Shown piece by piece: positions 13,697 through 20,562 of a DNA stretch of 20,562 nucleotides (the stretch's first letter is position 1; every line of letters begins with the position of its first letter). Under the pieces are notes generated by a model. That model made no database searches. It had not been told where the DNA came from and was given only the letters and a program-made list of their open reading frames with translations. Source of the DNA: OFTM10 sp964196195. GTDB taxonomy: Bacteria > Actinomycetota > Acidimicrobiia > Acidimicrobiales > Aldehydirespiratoraceae. Made by a program: the position numbers and the translations under genes. The stretch is from contig CAXMSE010000033.1 of assembly GCA_964196195.1 (NCBI GenBank), positions 1 through 20,562 of the forward strand, written 5' to 3'.

Positions 13697-14370
13697 CCGA
13701 AATCGAGACACCCCGTCGTGGACCTCTGGCCGGCGGCTCCAACATCGACCAGTTCATGCCGGTGCTGTTGTTCTTTGTCCTTTTCAACACGGTCAACATC
13801 ATCGCTGCGGTCCTCGCCGCCACGGCCTGGTCGATCAAGGCCGCCATCGGTCGTCGCCGCCGAGGCCTCGACATCGGCTGGTGGTTGCCGGGAATCACGA
13901 TCTATCTCATCGTCCGGGCGGGCGTCACCGTTCTCGTCGAACGCGAAGTTGTCGATTTCGGGATCAGCTCCGAGGCGGTCTACTTCGGCATCGGGTTCAT
14001 CACCAAGTTTCTCGTGGGGGTTTTGCTCGCGGTCACGATCCTTGCCGGGCGGCCCTTCCTCGCTTGGGCCATCCCCAAAGCTGTGCACCTCGCTGACGAC
14101 CTGGTGGCCGATCCTCGCTACCGGGTAACGATGGCTCGTGCCACCTGGGGGATCGTCGCCTATGAGATCCTGTCGGCGATCTGGGATGTGTGGCTCTTCA
14201 ACAACGCGGGCTTCAACTTCTTTTTCCTGGCCAGGAGCGCAACCAACTTCGTCGTTTCGTTCATAGCCATAACCATCGGGCTGATGTACATCGATAAGCG
14301 TCTGGAGCCACTCGAGTCCTACCCCGGCCTCACCCATGTTCTGGAGTCATCGGGCCGGTTGAATAAGTGA
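13693..14370 (+). CDS. VC0807/DUF3159-like integral membrane protein
   Basis: A 225-residue membrane protein with five to six hydrophobic segments (about 21-48, 62-82, 96-118, 150-168 and 183-200). Between them are a basic loop (KAAIGRRRRGLD, 49-60) and a cytosolic-looking stretch AIPKAVHLADDLVADPRY (126-143). The layout of an RRRxD loop, a GRPF segment and a late DPRYR turn is like VC0807/DUF3159 proteins, which have no settled function; this is a by-eye match. GTG 13693 is the start, overlapping the upstream TGA by 4 nt, and the gene itself ends in a GTGA overlap with the deaminase gene. The three genes probably form one operon. Confidence 0.7.
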   Translation: MTEIETPRRGPLAGGSNIDQFMPVLLFFVLFNTVNIIAAVLAATAWSIKAAIGRRRRGLDIGWWLPGITIYLIVRAGVTVLVEREVVDFGISSEAVYFGIGFITKFLVGVLLAVTILAGRPFLAWAIPKAVHLADDLVADPRYRVTMARATWGIVAYEILSAIWDVWLFNNAGFNFFFLARSATNFVVSFIAITIGLMYIDKRLEPLESYPGLTHVLESSGRLNK

Positions 14371-15776
14371 TCGAAGGGCCGATGGTCGTGCTCCACGATC
14401 ATCTCGATGGCGGGGTGCGACCGGCGACAGTGCTGGAGTTGGCCAATGGCATCGGTGTCGCCACTCCGGTCGACGAGGCGGCTGCTCTGGCCGAATGGTT
14501 AACGATCCGGCCCGGCATGACCTTCGAGGAGGCCTTCTCGCGGTTCGACCTGGTGGTGGCGTCGCTTCAGGAAGCCGATGCCCTTCGCCGGGTGGCGAGA
14601 GAGGCCGTGGAGGACCTGGCCGCCGACGGTGTTGTTCATGCCGAACTCCGCTTTGCTCCGCTCCTGCACACTTCGGGCGGCCTCGCCCCGCATGCCGTGC
14701 TGGCCGCGGTCGAGGCCGGCCTCGACGACGCGTCGGCAGAGACGGGTCTCGACGCTCGCCTGATCATCTGTGCGATGAGAGACCAGCCCGTCGAGGTGTC
14801 GATCGAGGCGATGCGCCTGGCCGCCTCGGCGGCCGCGGGGCGTGTCGTCGGAGTCGACCTGGCCGGGGGCGAGGTGGGCCATCCGGCGGCCGATCATGCC
14901 GAAGCCTTCGCCATCGCCCACGAGGCTCACCTCGGAGTGACAATCCATGCCGGCGAGATGGATGGCATTCATCAGGTAGCCAGCGCCCTCGACACCTGCG
15001 CGCCGCACCGCATCGGGCACGGCTGGCGCCTCATCGACGACTGTGAAGTGAGCGAAGGACGGATCGTGAGCCTCGGCCCTATTGCGTCGCAGGTGAGAGA
15101 CATGGCCATTCCTCTCGAGATCTGTCTCACCTCGAATGCATGCCTGGGCATGCCGGTCGAGAACCACCCGCTCCGCCTGCTGCGCGACGCCGGCTTTCGT
15201 GTCACTCTCAACCCCGACGACCGGGCGATAACCACCACGTCGGCCCGCCGCGAACTCCGCCTCGCCACCGCCCACCATGGGTTCGGGTCGGTTGATCTCG
15301 CCCAGTGCTCCGAACGCGCCGCGTTGGCTGCATTCCTACCCGAGGACCAACGCCGCGAGCTCGTCGGTCGGGTGCGGTCGGGGTGGGATCCCCACCCGGC
15401 CCGTCTGGTTCATCTCGCCGAGCGGTCCCAGTGGGAGGCGGCACGATCAGCTGGGGCCTATCTCCCGGCCGGGTTCGAACGGGACGGATTCATCCATCTC
15501 TCGTCACTGCATCAGGTGCTCTCGCCGGCCAACGCGATCTATCGAGGGCGCGACGACCTCGTGGCGCTCGTGATCGATGCCCACCTCGTGTCCCGTGCCC
15601 TCGTGTGGGAACCCGGGACCGGCACTCTCGAGTGGTTTCCTCACCTGTATGGCGCCCTTGGGCCCGATGCGGTTTTGCACGAGATCCCGCTCAGCCCCGA
15701 GCCCGATGACTCCTTCCTGCTCCCCGCGGCTCTGGTGCGAGCGGTGCAGGGCCGTAGGCCACGGTCGGGCGGGTAG
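14367..15776 (+). CDS. Adenosine deaminase fused to a C-terminal DUF952 domain
   Basis: A 469-residue two-domain protein. Residues 1-340 are an actinobacterial-type adenosine deaminase: metal His10/His12 in LHDHLDGG, TIHAGEMDG with His194 and Glu197, RIGHGW with His218, EICLTSN (251-257), and LNPDDRAITTTS with Asp284/Asp285. All catalytic and zinc positions are present. Residues about 345-455 are a full DUF952 domain: LVHLAERSQWEAAR, GAYLPAGFERDGFIHLSS (363-380), HQVLSPANAIYRGRDDLVAL and EWFPHLYGALGPDAV. DUF952 is usually a separate protein of unknown activity; I recall it being grouped with ADP-ribosyltransferase-like folds. The frame is continuous with no sign of frameshift. GTG 14367 overlaps the upstream TGA; ATG 14382 is a possible later start. 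Confidence 0.9.
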   Translation: MIEGPMVVLHDHLDGGVRPATVLELANGIGVATPVDEAAALAEWLTIRPGMTFEEAFSRFDLVVASLQEADALRRVAREAVEDLAADGVVHAELRFAPLLHTSGGLAPHAVLAAVEAGLDDASAETGLDARLIICAMRDQPVEVSIEAMRLAASAAAGRVVGVDLAGGEVGHPAADHAEAFAIAHEAHLGVTIHAGEMDGIHQVASALDTCAPHRIGHGWRLIDDCEVSEGRIVSLGPIASQVRDMAIPLEICLTSNACLGMPVENHPLRLLRDAGFRVTLNPDDRAITTTSARRELRLATAHHGFGSVDLAQCSERAALAAFLPEDQRRELVGRVRSGWDPHPARLVHLAERSQWEAARSAGAYLPAGFERDGFIHLSSLHQVLSPANAIYRGRDDLVALVIDAHLVSRALVWEPGTGTLEWFPHLYGALGPDAVLHEIPLSPEPDDSFLLPAALVRAVQGRRPRSGG

Positions 15777-15837
15777 GACTCAACCCAATCCGCTCAGCCT
15801 TCGAGTCGATGCACGTGAGTTGGCGGGGGGCCTTGAA

Positions 15838-15851
15838 GTGGCACAAGCCAC
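15838..15851. other. Small hairpin in the gap before the lipoprotein gene
   Basis: GTGGC-ACAA-GCCAC forms a 5-bp stem with a 4-nt loop, about 62 nt after the deaminase stop. It is not followed by a T-run, so it is at best a weak terminator or leader hairpin. Apart from this and the ribosome binding site at 15936-15943 I see nothing in the 170-base gap. Confidence 0.25.
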
Positions 15852-15935
15852 GGTCGCCCTGGATGACGGCGTCGTGTTTCGGCCCGCACAATAGTGGTCA
15901 ACTCCCGCCCCAGTCATACCGATGGAACCCTGACC

Positions 15936-15943
15936 GGGGAGGT
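15936..15943 (+). promoter_or_regulatory. Ribosome binding site of the lipoprotein gene
   Basis: GGGGAGGT ends 3 nt before ATG 15947 (GGAGG core 4 nt away). The spacing is short but the match is strong, and it decides the start: the frame is open to 15809 with an in-frame ATG there, but the upstream part shows no family sequence. Confidence 0.65.
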
Positions 15944-15946
15944 CAA

Positions 15947-16879
15947 ATGCGCCGGCGTTTACTCCTGATCATTGCTCTCCTGGCCCTGCTGGCCGCCGCC
16001 TGCGGTTCGGATCGATCCACCGCGTTCGATCTGGCCACCGAAGACGCTGCGTCGGGTGCCCAGCTCTCTGCGGGTGCGGAGCGGGTGCTGGCTGCGGTAG
16101 AGACGTCGTCGGCCATGGCCGATGTGAGCATCGTCATGACCGCGGAGGCGGGCGGGTTACCTCAGTTCGATGGGGAGGCGGTGCTGTTCGAGATGGAAGC
16201 GGCGATCGCCGGTGATGGATCCCGTGGTCGGCTGATGTTCGACTTCGGCAGCGTGATGGCGTCGGCATCGGCCGAGGACCTGGCTGGGCTGGGCGCGGCG
16301 GTCGAGATGTTCTCCGAACCGATCGAGATGAGGTTCGTGGACGACACGGTCTACGTGAGTTCGGGTTTCGTGGGTTGGCTGCTGCCCATCGACACGCCTT
16401 GGGTGGCTTTCTCCGCAGAGGCAGGCGGCGCGGGCGACAGCATCGGATTCAGCATGGACACCTTCTCGGTATCTGAGTTGATGATGGTGTTGAGGGGCCT
16501 TGATGCGGAGCCCGAGGTGGTGGGCACTGAGTTGGTCGACGGGGTCGAGACGAGCCACGTGCGGGGCCAGTTCTCCGCGGCCCGGCTAGCGGAGCTGGGT
16601 GGTGAGTTCGACCTTGCCGACTTCGATTTCGGTGACTTCAGCCCCTCGGGGTTGGGCGGCCTGGATGTCGATTTGATGGACGTCGATGTCTGGATCGATG
16701 AAGACGATTTCGTCCGTCGCCTGCGATTCGGCGTCGATGATCTGGCCGAGTTGGACGCGGCGACCCCTGCGGGCGCCTTCTTCGCATTCACGATCGATTT
16801 CAACGACATCGGTCAGCCGGTGAGCGTCGATGCACCGCCTGCGTCCGATGTAACGGTTCTCGACAATCTGTTCGGTTGA
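15947..16879 (+). CDS. Predicted secreted lipoprotein, LppX/LprG-like
   Basis: A 310-residue protein with a clear lipoprotein signal: MRRRLLLIIALLALLAAACG, with a basic start, a hydrophobic core and a lipobox ending at Cys19. The mature part is acidic and dominated by alternating strands (VSIVMTAEAGG, MRFVDDTVYVSSGFVGWLL, PWVAFSAEAGG, VDVWIDEDDFVRRLRFG). The pattern of a long helix after the Cys, a strand carrying DDTVYV, a Trp-x3-Pro turn and a D-V-W-I-D strand near the end recalls LppX/LprG-type lipoproteins, which carry lipids on the outer face of the membrane. This is a fold-level resemblance and the ligand is unknown. Translation starts at ATG 15947 from a strong ribosome binding site. 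Confidence 0.75.
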   Translation: MRRRLLLIIALLALLAAACGSDRSTAFDLATEDAASGAQLSAGAERVLAAVETSSAMADVSIVMTAEAGGLPQFDGEAVLFEMEAAIAGDGSRGRLMFDFGSVMASASAEDLAGLGAAVEMFSEPIEMRFVDDTVYVSSGFVGWLLPIDTPWVAFSAEAGGAGDSIGFSMDTFSVSELMMVLRGLDAEPEVVGTELVDGVETSHVRGQFSAARLAELGGEFDLADFDFGDFSPSGLGGLDVDLMDVDVWIDEDDFVRRLRFGVDDLAELDAATPAGAFFAFTIDFNDIGQPVSVDAPPASDVTVLDNLFG

Positions 16880-16894
16880 GCCCGCCGCTTCCTC

Positions 16895-16952
16895 TAGAGT
16901 CAGTGGTCAGATTGTCGTTGCTCTCGCGAGCTCCGACACGATCCGACTGGAG
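16895..16952 (+). promoter_or_regulatory. Candidate promoter and ribosome binding site for the MT0933-type gene
   Basis: TAGAGT at 16895-16900 fits TANNNT and TTCGGT at 16871-16876 lies 18 nt upstream as a weak -35. GGAG at 16949-16952 is 5 nt before ATG 16958. The leader would be about 50 nt and contains the palindrome CTCGCGAG (16923-16930). Confidence 0.4.
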
Positions 16953-16957
16953 TGCAC

Positions 16958-17191
16958 ATGGGCATCAAGGACATGGCCGAGAAGGCCAAAGAAGCGATCA
17001 CCGGCGCAGCCGGCAAGGCCCGGGGCGTGGTGGGAGATGCCGCTGAAGCGGTGGTCGACAAGGTCGACGACGTCAGTGGTGGCAAGGTTCCCGATGCCGT
17101 GAAGAAGGCTGTCGACAAGATCGACGGCGAAGACGAGACCGGCGCCGACGAGGAAGGCTCCGAGGACGACGAGGCCGGCGACGAAGGCTGA
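16958..17191 (+). CDS. MT0933/Rv0909-type small protein (antitoxin family by homology)
   Basis: A 77-residue, highly charged protein beginning MGIKDMAEKAKEAITGAAG. It has the low-complexity pattern of the MT0933 antitoxin family: repeated K-A-K-E/A-G amphipathic helices, then VVDKVDDVSGGKVPDAVKKAVDKIDGE, which matches the family's (V)DxxTGGKYxDxVDKxVDKA motif. The last 22 residues are an acidic Glu/Asp/Gly tail. Members have been called antitoxins because Rv0909 pairs with Rv0910, but many occur alone and may do something else. No toxin-like partner is next to it: upstream is the lipoprotein, downstream (convergent) the helicase. ATG 16958 has GGAG 5 nt upstream; in-frame GTG 16952 is an alternative. 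Confidence 0.8.
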   Translation: MGIKDMAEKAKEAITGAAGKARGVVGDAAEAVVDKVDDVSGGKVPDAVKKAVDKIDGEDETGADEEGSEDDEAGDEG

Positions 17192-17200
17192 ATCCAGCCT
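17185..17200. terminator. Possible shared hairpin between convergent genes
   Basis: AGGCTG-AATC-CAGCCT forms a perfect 6-bp stem with a 4-nt loop that includes the stop codon of the MT0933-type gene and lies 9 nt beyond the end of the helicase gene. It is nearly symmetric, so it could act on both strands. There is no T-run on either side, so intrinsic termination would be weak. Confidence 0.35.
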
Positions 17201-17208
17201 GCGGTCGA

Positions 17209-19692
17209 TCAGCGGCGGCGAACGCCGATCGGCCGCACCACGGCGCGATCTTCCGCATCGGAGGCAGGGAGATCGATTTCTGCCTCCAGCACCCACTCGT
17301 TGAAGCCTTCGGGGTCGCACAGGGTTTGGCTGGCTCGGCCTGAATCGAGGTCGATGTCGACCCACTCCGCAGCCCGGGCTGCCGCGTCGATGTGGATCTG
17401 GTCGTGTTCTTCCCAGTAGGCGGCCATGTCGTCGGCGGGTAGTTGGCCACGACGGTGGGCCAGATCCGTAAGGATGCGAAACAGCTCGCTTCTGACGAGC
17501 ACCGTGAATGCCCGGCGATTGGCGGTGATCTCGGTGGGCGCGACCACTGCCTCCTCGATGGGGGAGTCGGCAGGATTTCGAAGGCGCTCCCATTCGTCGA
17601 TCAGGCTCGAGTCGACTCGCCGAATCATCGCGCCGAGCCACTCGCTGAACTCATCGAGCTCATCGCTCACCGCGTCCATGGGAACCGTCTGGACGAGTGC
17701 CTTGTAGCAGTCGGTGAGATAACGAAGCACCAGACCTTCAGACCGTTTCAGGCCGTAGCGAGACACGTACTGATTGAAGGTCTCGGCATGTTCGAGCATG
17801 TCGCGCACGACTGATTTCGGACTTACCCGGTCGCGGCCGACCCAGGGGTGACGCCGTGCGAAGATCTCGAAGGCCGGCTCGAGGAACTCCGCTTCGGGTT
17901 TGGCCCAGGTGAGTTGGTCGAGTTGTTCCATGCGCTGTTCGTATTCGACACCGTCGCGTTTGAGTTCGGCAACGAGAGTGTCCTTGGCCTTGTCGAGTTG
18001 GGCCCGGAGCACAACCGTCGGATCGTCGAGCACCGCCTCGACCGTGCTCAGCACTTGCCAGGCGTAGTCGGGGGCTTCCGGGTCGAGGGCTTCGATCGCC
18101 TCCACCGCGAACAGGGAAAGGGGCTGATTGAGGCGGAAGTCGTCCTGAAGGTCGAGATTGACCCGAACGGGCCGGCCCAGATCGTCCGGTTCGTCGAGAC
18201 GTTCGAGGATCTCGGCGTCGACCAGTGAACGGAACACGGCCAAAGAGCGGCGAATATGGGCTCGTTGAGACTTGCGGGTCTCGTGATTGTCGGTGAGGAG
18301 CTTCTTCATCGCCGCACAGCCGTCGCCGGGCCGGTCGAGCACGTTGAGCATCATCGAGTGGCTCACCGAGAAGCTCGATTTGAGGGTCTCGGGGACGCCC
18401 CCGTTGAGGCGGGCGAGGGTATCGCCGTCCCAATGCACGTAGCCGCGTTGGGGCGGCTTTCGTTTCACCAACTTCTTCTTCTTTTTTGGATTGTCGACCG
18501 CCTTCGCCTCGGCCTTCTTGTTCTCCACTACGTGTTCGGGGGCCTGCACCACCACCGACCCGGCGACATCGAAGCCGCGGCGGCCTGCCCTTCCCGCGAT
18601 CTGTTGGAAGTCGCGCACCGTCAGAGTCCGCACCCGGCGGCCGTCGTACTTGCAGAGCTGGGTGAACAGCACGGTGCGGATCGGGACGTTGACGCCCACC
18701 CCGAGCGTGTCGGTGCCACAGATCAGTTTGAGCAGGCCCTGCTGGGCGAGCTTCTCCACCAGAAGTCGATACTTGGGGAGCATTCCCGCGTGATGGACGC
18801 CGATGCCCGAGAGCACGAAACGTTTCAGGTCCTTTCCGACCGGAGTGTCGAATTTGAATCCGCCGACGGCCTCTTTCACGAGCGCCTTCTCGTCCTGGTT
18901 GAGTACGTCGAGGCTGGTGAGGCTCTGGGCGCGTGCGCTGGCTTCTCTCTGGGTGAAGTGGACGACGTAGACGGGATCCTTGCCGTCGGAGAGGAGGTCG
19001 GTGATGGTGTCGAGCAGGGTTGTTTCGCGATACTCGAAGTCGAGGGGGACCGGTCTTTCGGCACTGGCCACGAGGGTGGTGTCGCGGCGGGTACGGCGTG
19101 AGAGATCGTCGCGAAGCTCGCGCGTATCGCCCAGGGTTGCCGACATCAGCAAGAAGAGTGGTCGGTCGAGTTCCAGGAGAGGAACCTGCCAGGCCCAGCC
19201 CCGATCGCGGTCGCTGTAGTAGTGGAATTCGTCCATCACCACCAGGTCGACGTCGGCGTCGGGGCCCTCCCGCAGGGCTCGGTTGGCGAGGATCTCCGCG
19301 GTGCAGACGATCACGGGGGCACCCGGATTCACGCTCGCATCACCCGTGATCATGCCCACGTTGTCGGCCCCCAGGGCCGCCGTTATCTCGAAGAACTTCT
19401 CGCTCACGAGCGCCTTGATGGGGGCTGTGTAGACCGTGCGTTTTCCCTGGGCGAGCATCGCGAATGCCCCTGCCAGGGCCACCATCGACTTGCCGGAGCC
19501 GGTGGGCGTTGCCAGCACCACGTTTTCTCCGCTCAGAAGAGACAACACGGCCTCCTCTTGATGCGGGTAGGGCTCGATCCCGGATGCCTCGGCCCATTCC
19601 AGGAATGCGACGAGAAGGTTGTCGCTGCTCGGGTCGCCAGGAGTGTGGTCGAGCAGGGCGACCCTGTCGGGCCTAGGGTCGTTCGGCTCCAT
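17209..19692 (-). CDS. DEAD/DEAH-box helicase with DUF3516 C-terminal region
   Basis: An 827-residue superfamily 2 helicase. Motifs in order: Q-like PYPHQ (41-45), Walker A ATPTGSGKS (61-69), TAPIKAL (89-95), Walker B DEFH (154-157), SAT (184-186), HHAGMLPKYR (300-309), GTDTLGVGVN (326-335) and QIAGRAGRRG (364-373). This set is of the Ski2/Mtr4-like type. A lysine-rich insert (about 391-412) follows the helicase core, and the remaining ~400 helical residues match the DUF3516 C-terminal region of actinobacterial helicases. RNA processing is a reasonable inference from Ski2-like relatives, not shown here. ATG 19692 has TAGGGT 7 nt upstream; a frame open to 19866 overlaps the sugar transferase gene and lacks motifs. 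Confidence 0.93.
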   Translation of the reverse strand: MEPNDPRPDRVALLDHTPGDPSSDNLLVAFLEWAEASGIEPYPHQEEAVLSLLSGENVVLATPTGSGKSMVALAGAFAMLAQGKRTVYTAPIKALVSEKFFEITAALGADNVGMITGDASVNPGAPVIVCTAEILANRALREGPDADVDLVVMDEFHYYSDRDRGWAWQVPLLELDRPLFLLMSATLGDTRELRDDLSRRTRRDTTLVASAERPVPLDFEYRETTLLDTITDLLSDGKDPVYVVHFTQREASARAQSLTSLDVLNQDEKALVKEAVGGFKFDTPVGKDLKRFVLSGIGVHHAGMLPKYRLLVEKLAQQGLLKLICGTDTLGVGVNVPIRTVLFTQLCKYDGRRVRTLTVRDFQQIAGRAGRRGFDVAGSVVVQAPEHVVENKKAEAKAVDNPKKKKKLVKRKPPQRGYVHWDGDTLARLNGGVPETLKSSFSVSHSMMLNVLDRPGDGCAAMKKLLTDNHETRKSQRAHIRRSLAVFRSLVDAEILERLDEPDDLGRPVRVNLDLQDDFRLNQPLSLFAVEAIEALDPEAPDYAWQVLSTVEAVLDDPTVVLRAQLDKAKDTLVAELKRDGVEYEQRMEQLDQLTWAKPEAEFLEPAFEIFARRHPWVGRDRVSPKSVVRDMLEHAETFNQYVSRYGLKRSEGLVLRYLTDCYKALVQTVPMDAVSDELDEFSEWLGAMIRRVDSSLIDEWERLRNPADSPIEEAVVAPTEITANRRAFTVLVRSELFRILTDLAHRRGQLPADDMAAYWEEHDQIHIDAAARAAEWVDIDLDSGRASQTLCDPEGFNEWVLEAEIDLPASDAEDRAVVRPIGVRRR

Positions 19693-19699
19693 GGGCGGC

Positions 19700-19705
19700 A
19701 CCCTA
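19700..19705 (-). promoter_or_regulatory. Candidate -10 element for the helicase gene (leaderless)
   Basis: The minus strand reads TAGGGT, matching TANNNT, 7 nt before ATG 19692. It lies in the 29-bp gap after the sugar transferase stop, so the helicase probably has its own promoter. Confidence 0.5.
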
Positions 19706-19721
19706 GTGGTGGAGCTTGGGA

Positions 19722-20562
19722 CTAGCCCCTTCGCCCGAGCACCACAGGAAGGGTTCGCCCGAGGATCACCAGGTCGGCTACGAGGCTCCAGTTGTCGACG
19801 TAGTAGAGGTCGAGCTGGGCGTAGGTGGAGTCGTGGTCGCCCACGCCTCGGCCGTTGACCTGCCACATGCCGGTTATGCCCGGCTGAACGCGCAGGCGGT
19901 TGTGGAGTTCGGCCTCCCAGCCTTCAACCTCTCGCGGCAGTGCAGGTCGGGGACCGACCAGACTCATCTCGCCACGGATGACGTTGATCAGCTGGGGGAG
20001 TTCGTCGATCGAGGTGCGGCGAAGGAAGCGGCCCACCGAGGTGATGCGCGGATCGTCCTTCATCCTGAAGAGGACACCAGTGGTCTCGTTGAGGTGGGCA
20101 AGGTCGTCGAGCTGAGCCTCTGCATCTACGACCATCGTGCGGATCTTGATCATGTCGAACAAGTTTCCGTCACGCCCCACCCGAGGCTGGGAGAACAGGG
20201 CGGGGCCGGTGCTGGTGAACTTCACAGCCAGCATGGCGGTCAAGAGAATCGGCAGGGTGGCGACCAATGCAATGCTGGCGACACAAAGATCGAAGGATCG
20301 CTTGGCGCGAGATCTCCAGCCGCTCCGCTGAACGGGCTCGATGTACATCATGGGGATCCGTCCGACGGGGCGGATCGTGAGGCGGCTGGCCGCTATGTCG
20401 CAGAGGGTGGAGGAGATCTCGACGTGGATGCCGTGCTCGGTGAGAGCTCGGATGAGCCGGTTGGAACTACCGACGTCGATGGCCGTGGCGGCGACGATGA
20501 CGCTGTTGACGCCCATCCGGTCGGCGAGGTCGATGACGCGGCCGGGATCGCCGAGCAGGGCG
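19722..20562 (-). CDS. Polyprenyl-phosphate sugar-1-phosphate transferase (WcaJ/PglC type), 5' truncated
   Basis: At least 280 residues; the 5' end lies beyond the right edge and the frame is open to the last base (reading ALLGDPGRVIDLADRM before the internal Met at 20516). The first ~70 visible residues look like the nucleotide-binding-type domain (NSVIVAATAIDV...) that precedes the catalytic domain in WcaJ-like enzymes. Then comes a reentrant or membrane helix after KRSFDLCVAS and the Bac_transf core: PRVGRDGNLFDMIKIRTM, DPRITSVGRFLRRTSIDELPQ with the Asp-Glu pair, MSLVGPRPALPREVE and QPGITGMWQVNGRG. These enzymes load the first sugar phosphate onto a polyprenyl phosphate for exopolysaccharide or capsule. 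The internal ATG at 20516 is not a good start because homologous sequence continues upstream. Confidence 0.93.
   Translation of the reverse strand, partial: ALLGDPGRVIDLADRMGVNSVIVAATAIDVGSSNRLIRALTEHGIHVEISSTLCDIAASRLTIRPVGRIPMMYIEPVQRSGWRSRAKRSFDLCVASIALVATLPILLTAMLAVKFTSTGPALFSQPRVGRDGNLFDMIKIRTMVVDAEAQLDDLAHLNETTGVLFRMKDDPRITSVGRFLRRTSIDELPQLINVIRGEMSLVGPRPALPREVEGWEAELHNRLRVQPGITGMWQVNGRGVGDHDSTYAQLDLYYVDNWSLVADLVILGRTLPVVLGRRG

Noticed and set aside
14367..15776. A frameshift or assembly join creating the deaminase-DUF952 fusion
   Set aside because: One continuous frame, no repeat or compositional break at residue 340-345, and both domains are complete. It still merits checking in relatives.
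18466..18497. Pyrimidine-rich tract with a T6 run resembling a terminator tail
   Set aside because: It is the complement of Lys codons in the helicase gene (KKKKK segment), with no preceding stem.
1..20562. Mobile elements, CRISPR arrays, tRNA or rRNA genes
   Set aside because: No transposase or integrase sequence, no regularly spaced repeats and no tRNA-like cloverleaf or rRNA sequence were seen on either strand.

Overview
The window is GC-rich, gene-dense bacterial chromosome. It looks like an actinobacterium, most likely an Acidimicrobiia-type lineage; that placement is inferred from gene content and was not tested by phylogeny. The supporting evidence is a prfA-prmC-sua5-...-wecA order as in other Actinomycetota, a class II GlpX FBPase, an MT0933-type small protein, a mycothiol-dependent maleylpyruvate isomerase-type protein, an actinobacterial-type adenosine deaminase, a DUF3516 helicase, and many TANNNT -10 elements placed 6-8 nt before start codons (leaderless transcription). 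I see no rRNA, tRNA, CRISPR array, insertion sequence or prophage. The region reads as chromosomal backbone.

Layout. 1-188 (-): truncated N-terminus of a PPK2 polyphosphate kinase. 280-1104 (+): unrecognised helical protein. 1121-2116 (-): glpX. 2194-4295 (+): an acidic protein with a duplicated domain, a protein ending in a J-domain, and a small alpha/beta hydrolase. 4306-9775 (+): the housekeeping run prfA, prmC, sua5, rpiB, glyA and a WecA-type polyprenyl-phosphate sugar-1-phosphate transferase, which joins translation termination, tRNA t6A synthesis, pentose phosphate and one-carbon metabolism, and cell-envelope glycan initiation. 9781-12183 (-): a lipoprotein L,D-transpeptidase and an MFS transporter with a long cytoplasmic N-terminus. 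12243-16879 (+): a hemolysin III-like membrane protein, then a coupled trio (maleylpyruvate isomerase-type protein, VC0807/DUF3159-like membrane protein, and an adenosine deaminase fused to a DUF952 domain), then a secreted lipoprotein. 16958-17191 (+): an MT0933-type small protein. 17209-19692 (-): a large DEAD/DEAH helicase. 19722-20562 (-): a polyprenyl-phosphate sugar phosphotransferase whose 5' end lies beyond the window.

How it fits together. Three envelope functions sit in the window (WecA-like enzyme, L,D-transpeptidase, sugar transferase), consistent with a monoderm cell making surface glycans and L,D-crosslinked peptidoglycan. Many neighbours overlap by 4 nt (ATGA or GTGA), which suggests translational coupling. 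At prfA and rpiB the TAG stop of the upstream gene is also the first three bases of a candidate -10 hexamer.

The points most worth a second look are the adenosine deaminase-DUF952 fusion, the duplicated-domain acidic protein, the stop-codon/-10 overlaps, and a perfect 22-bp palindrome inside a coding region. No gap longer than 300 bases lacks a gene; the longest (15777-15946, about 170 bases) holds only a small hairpin and a ribosome binding site.
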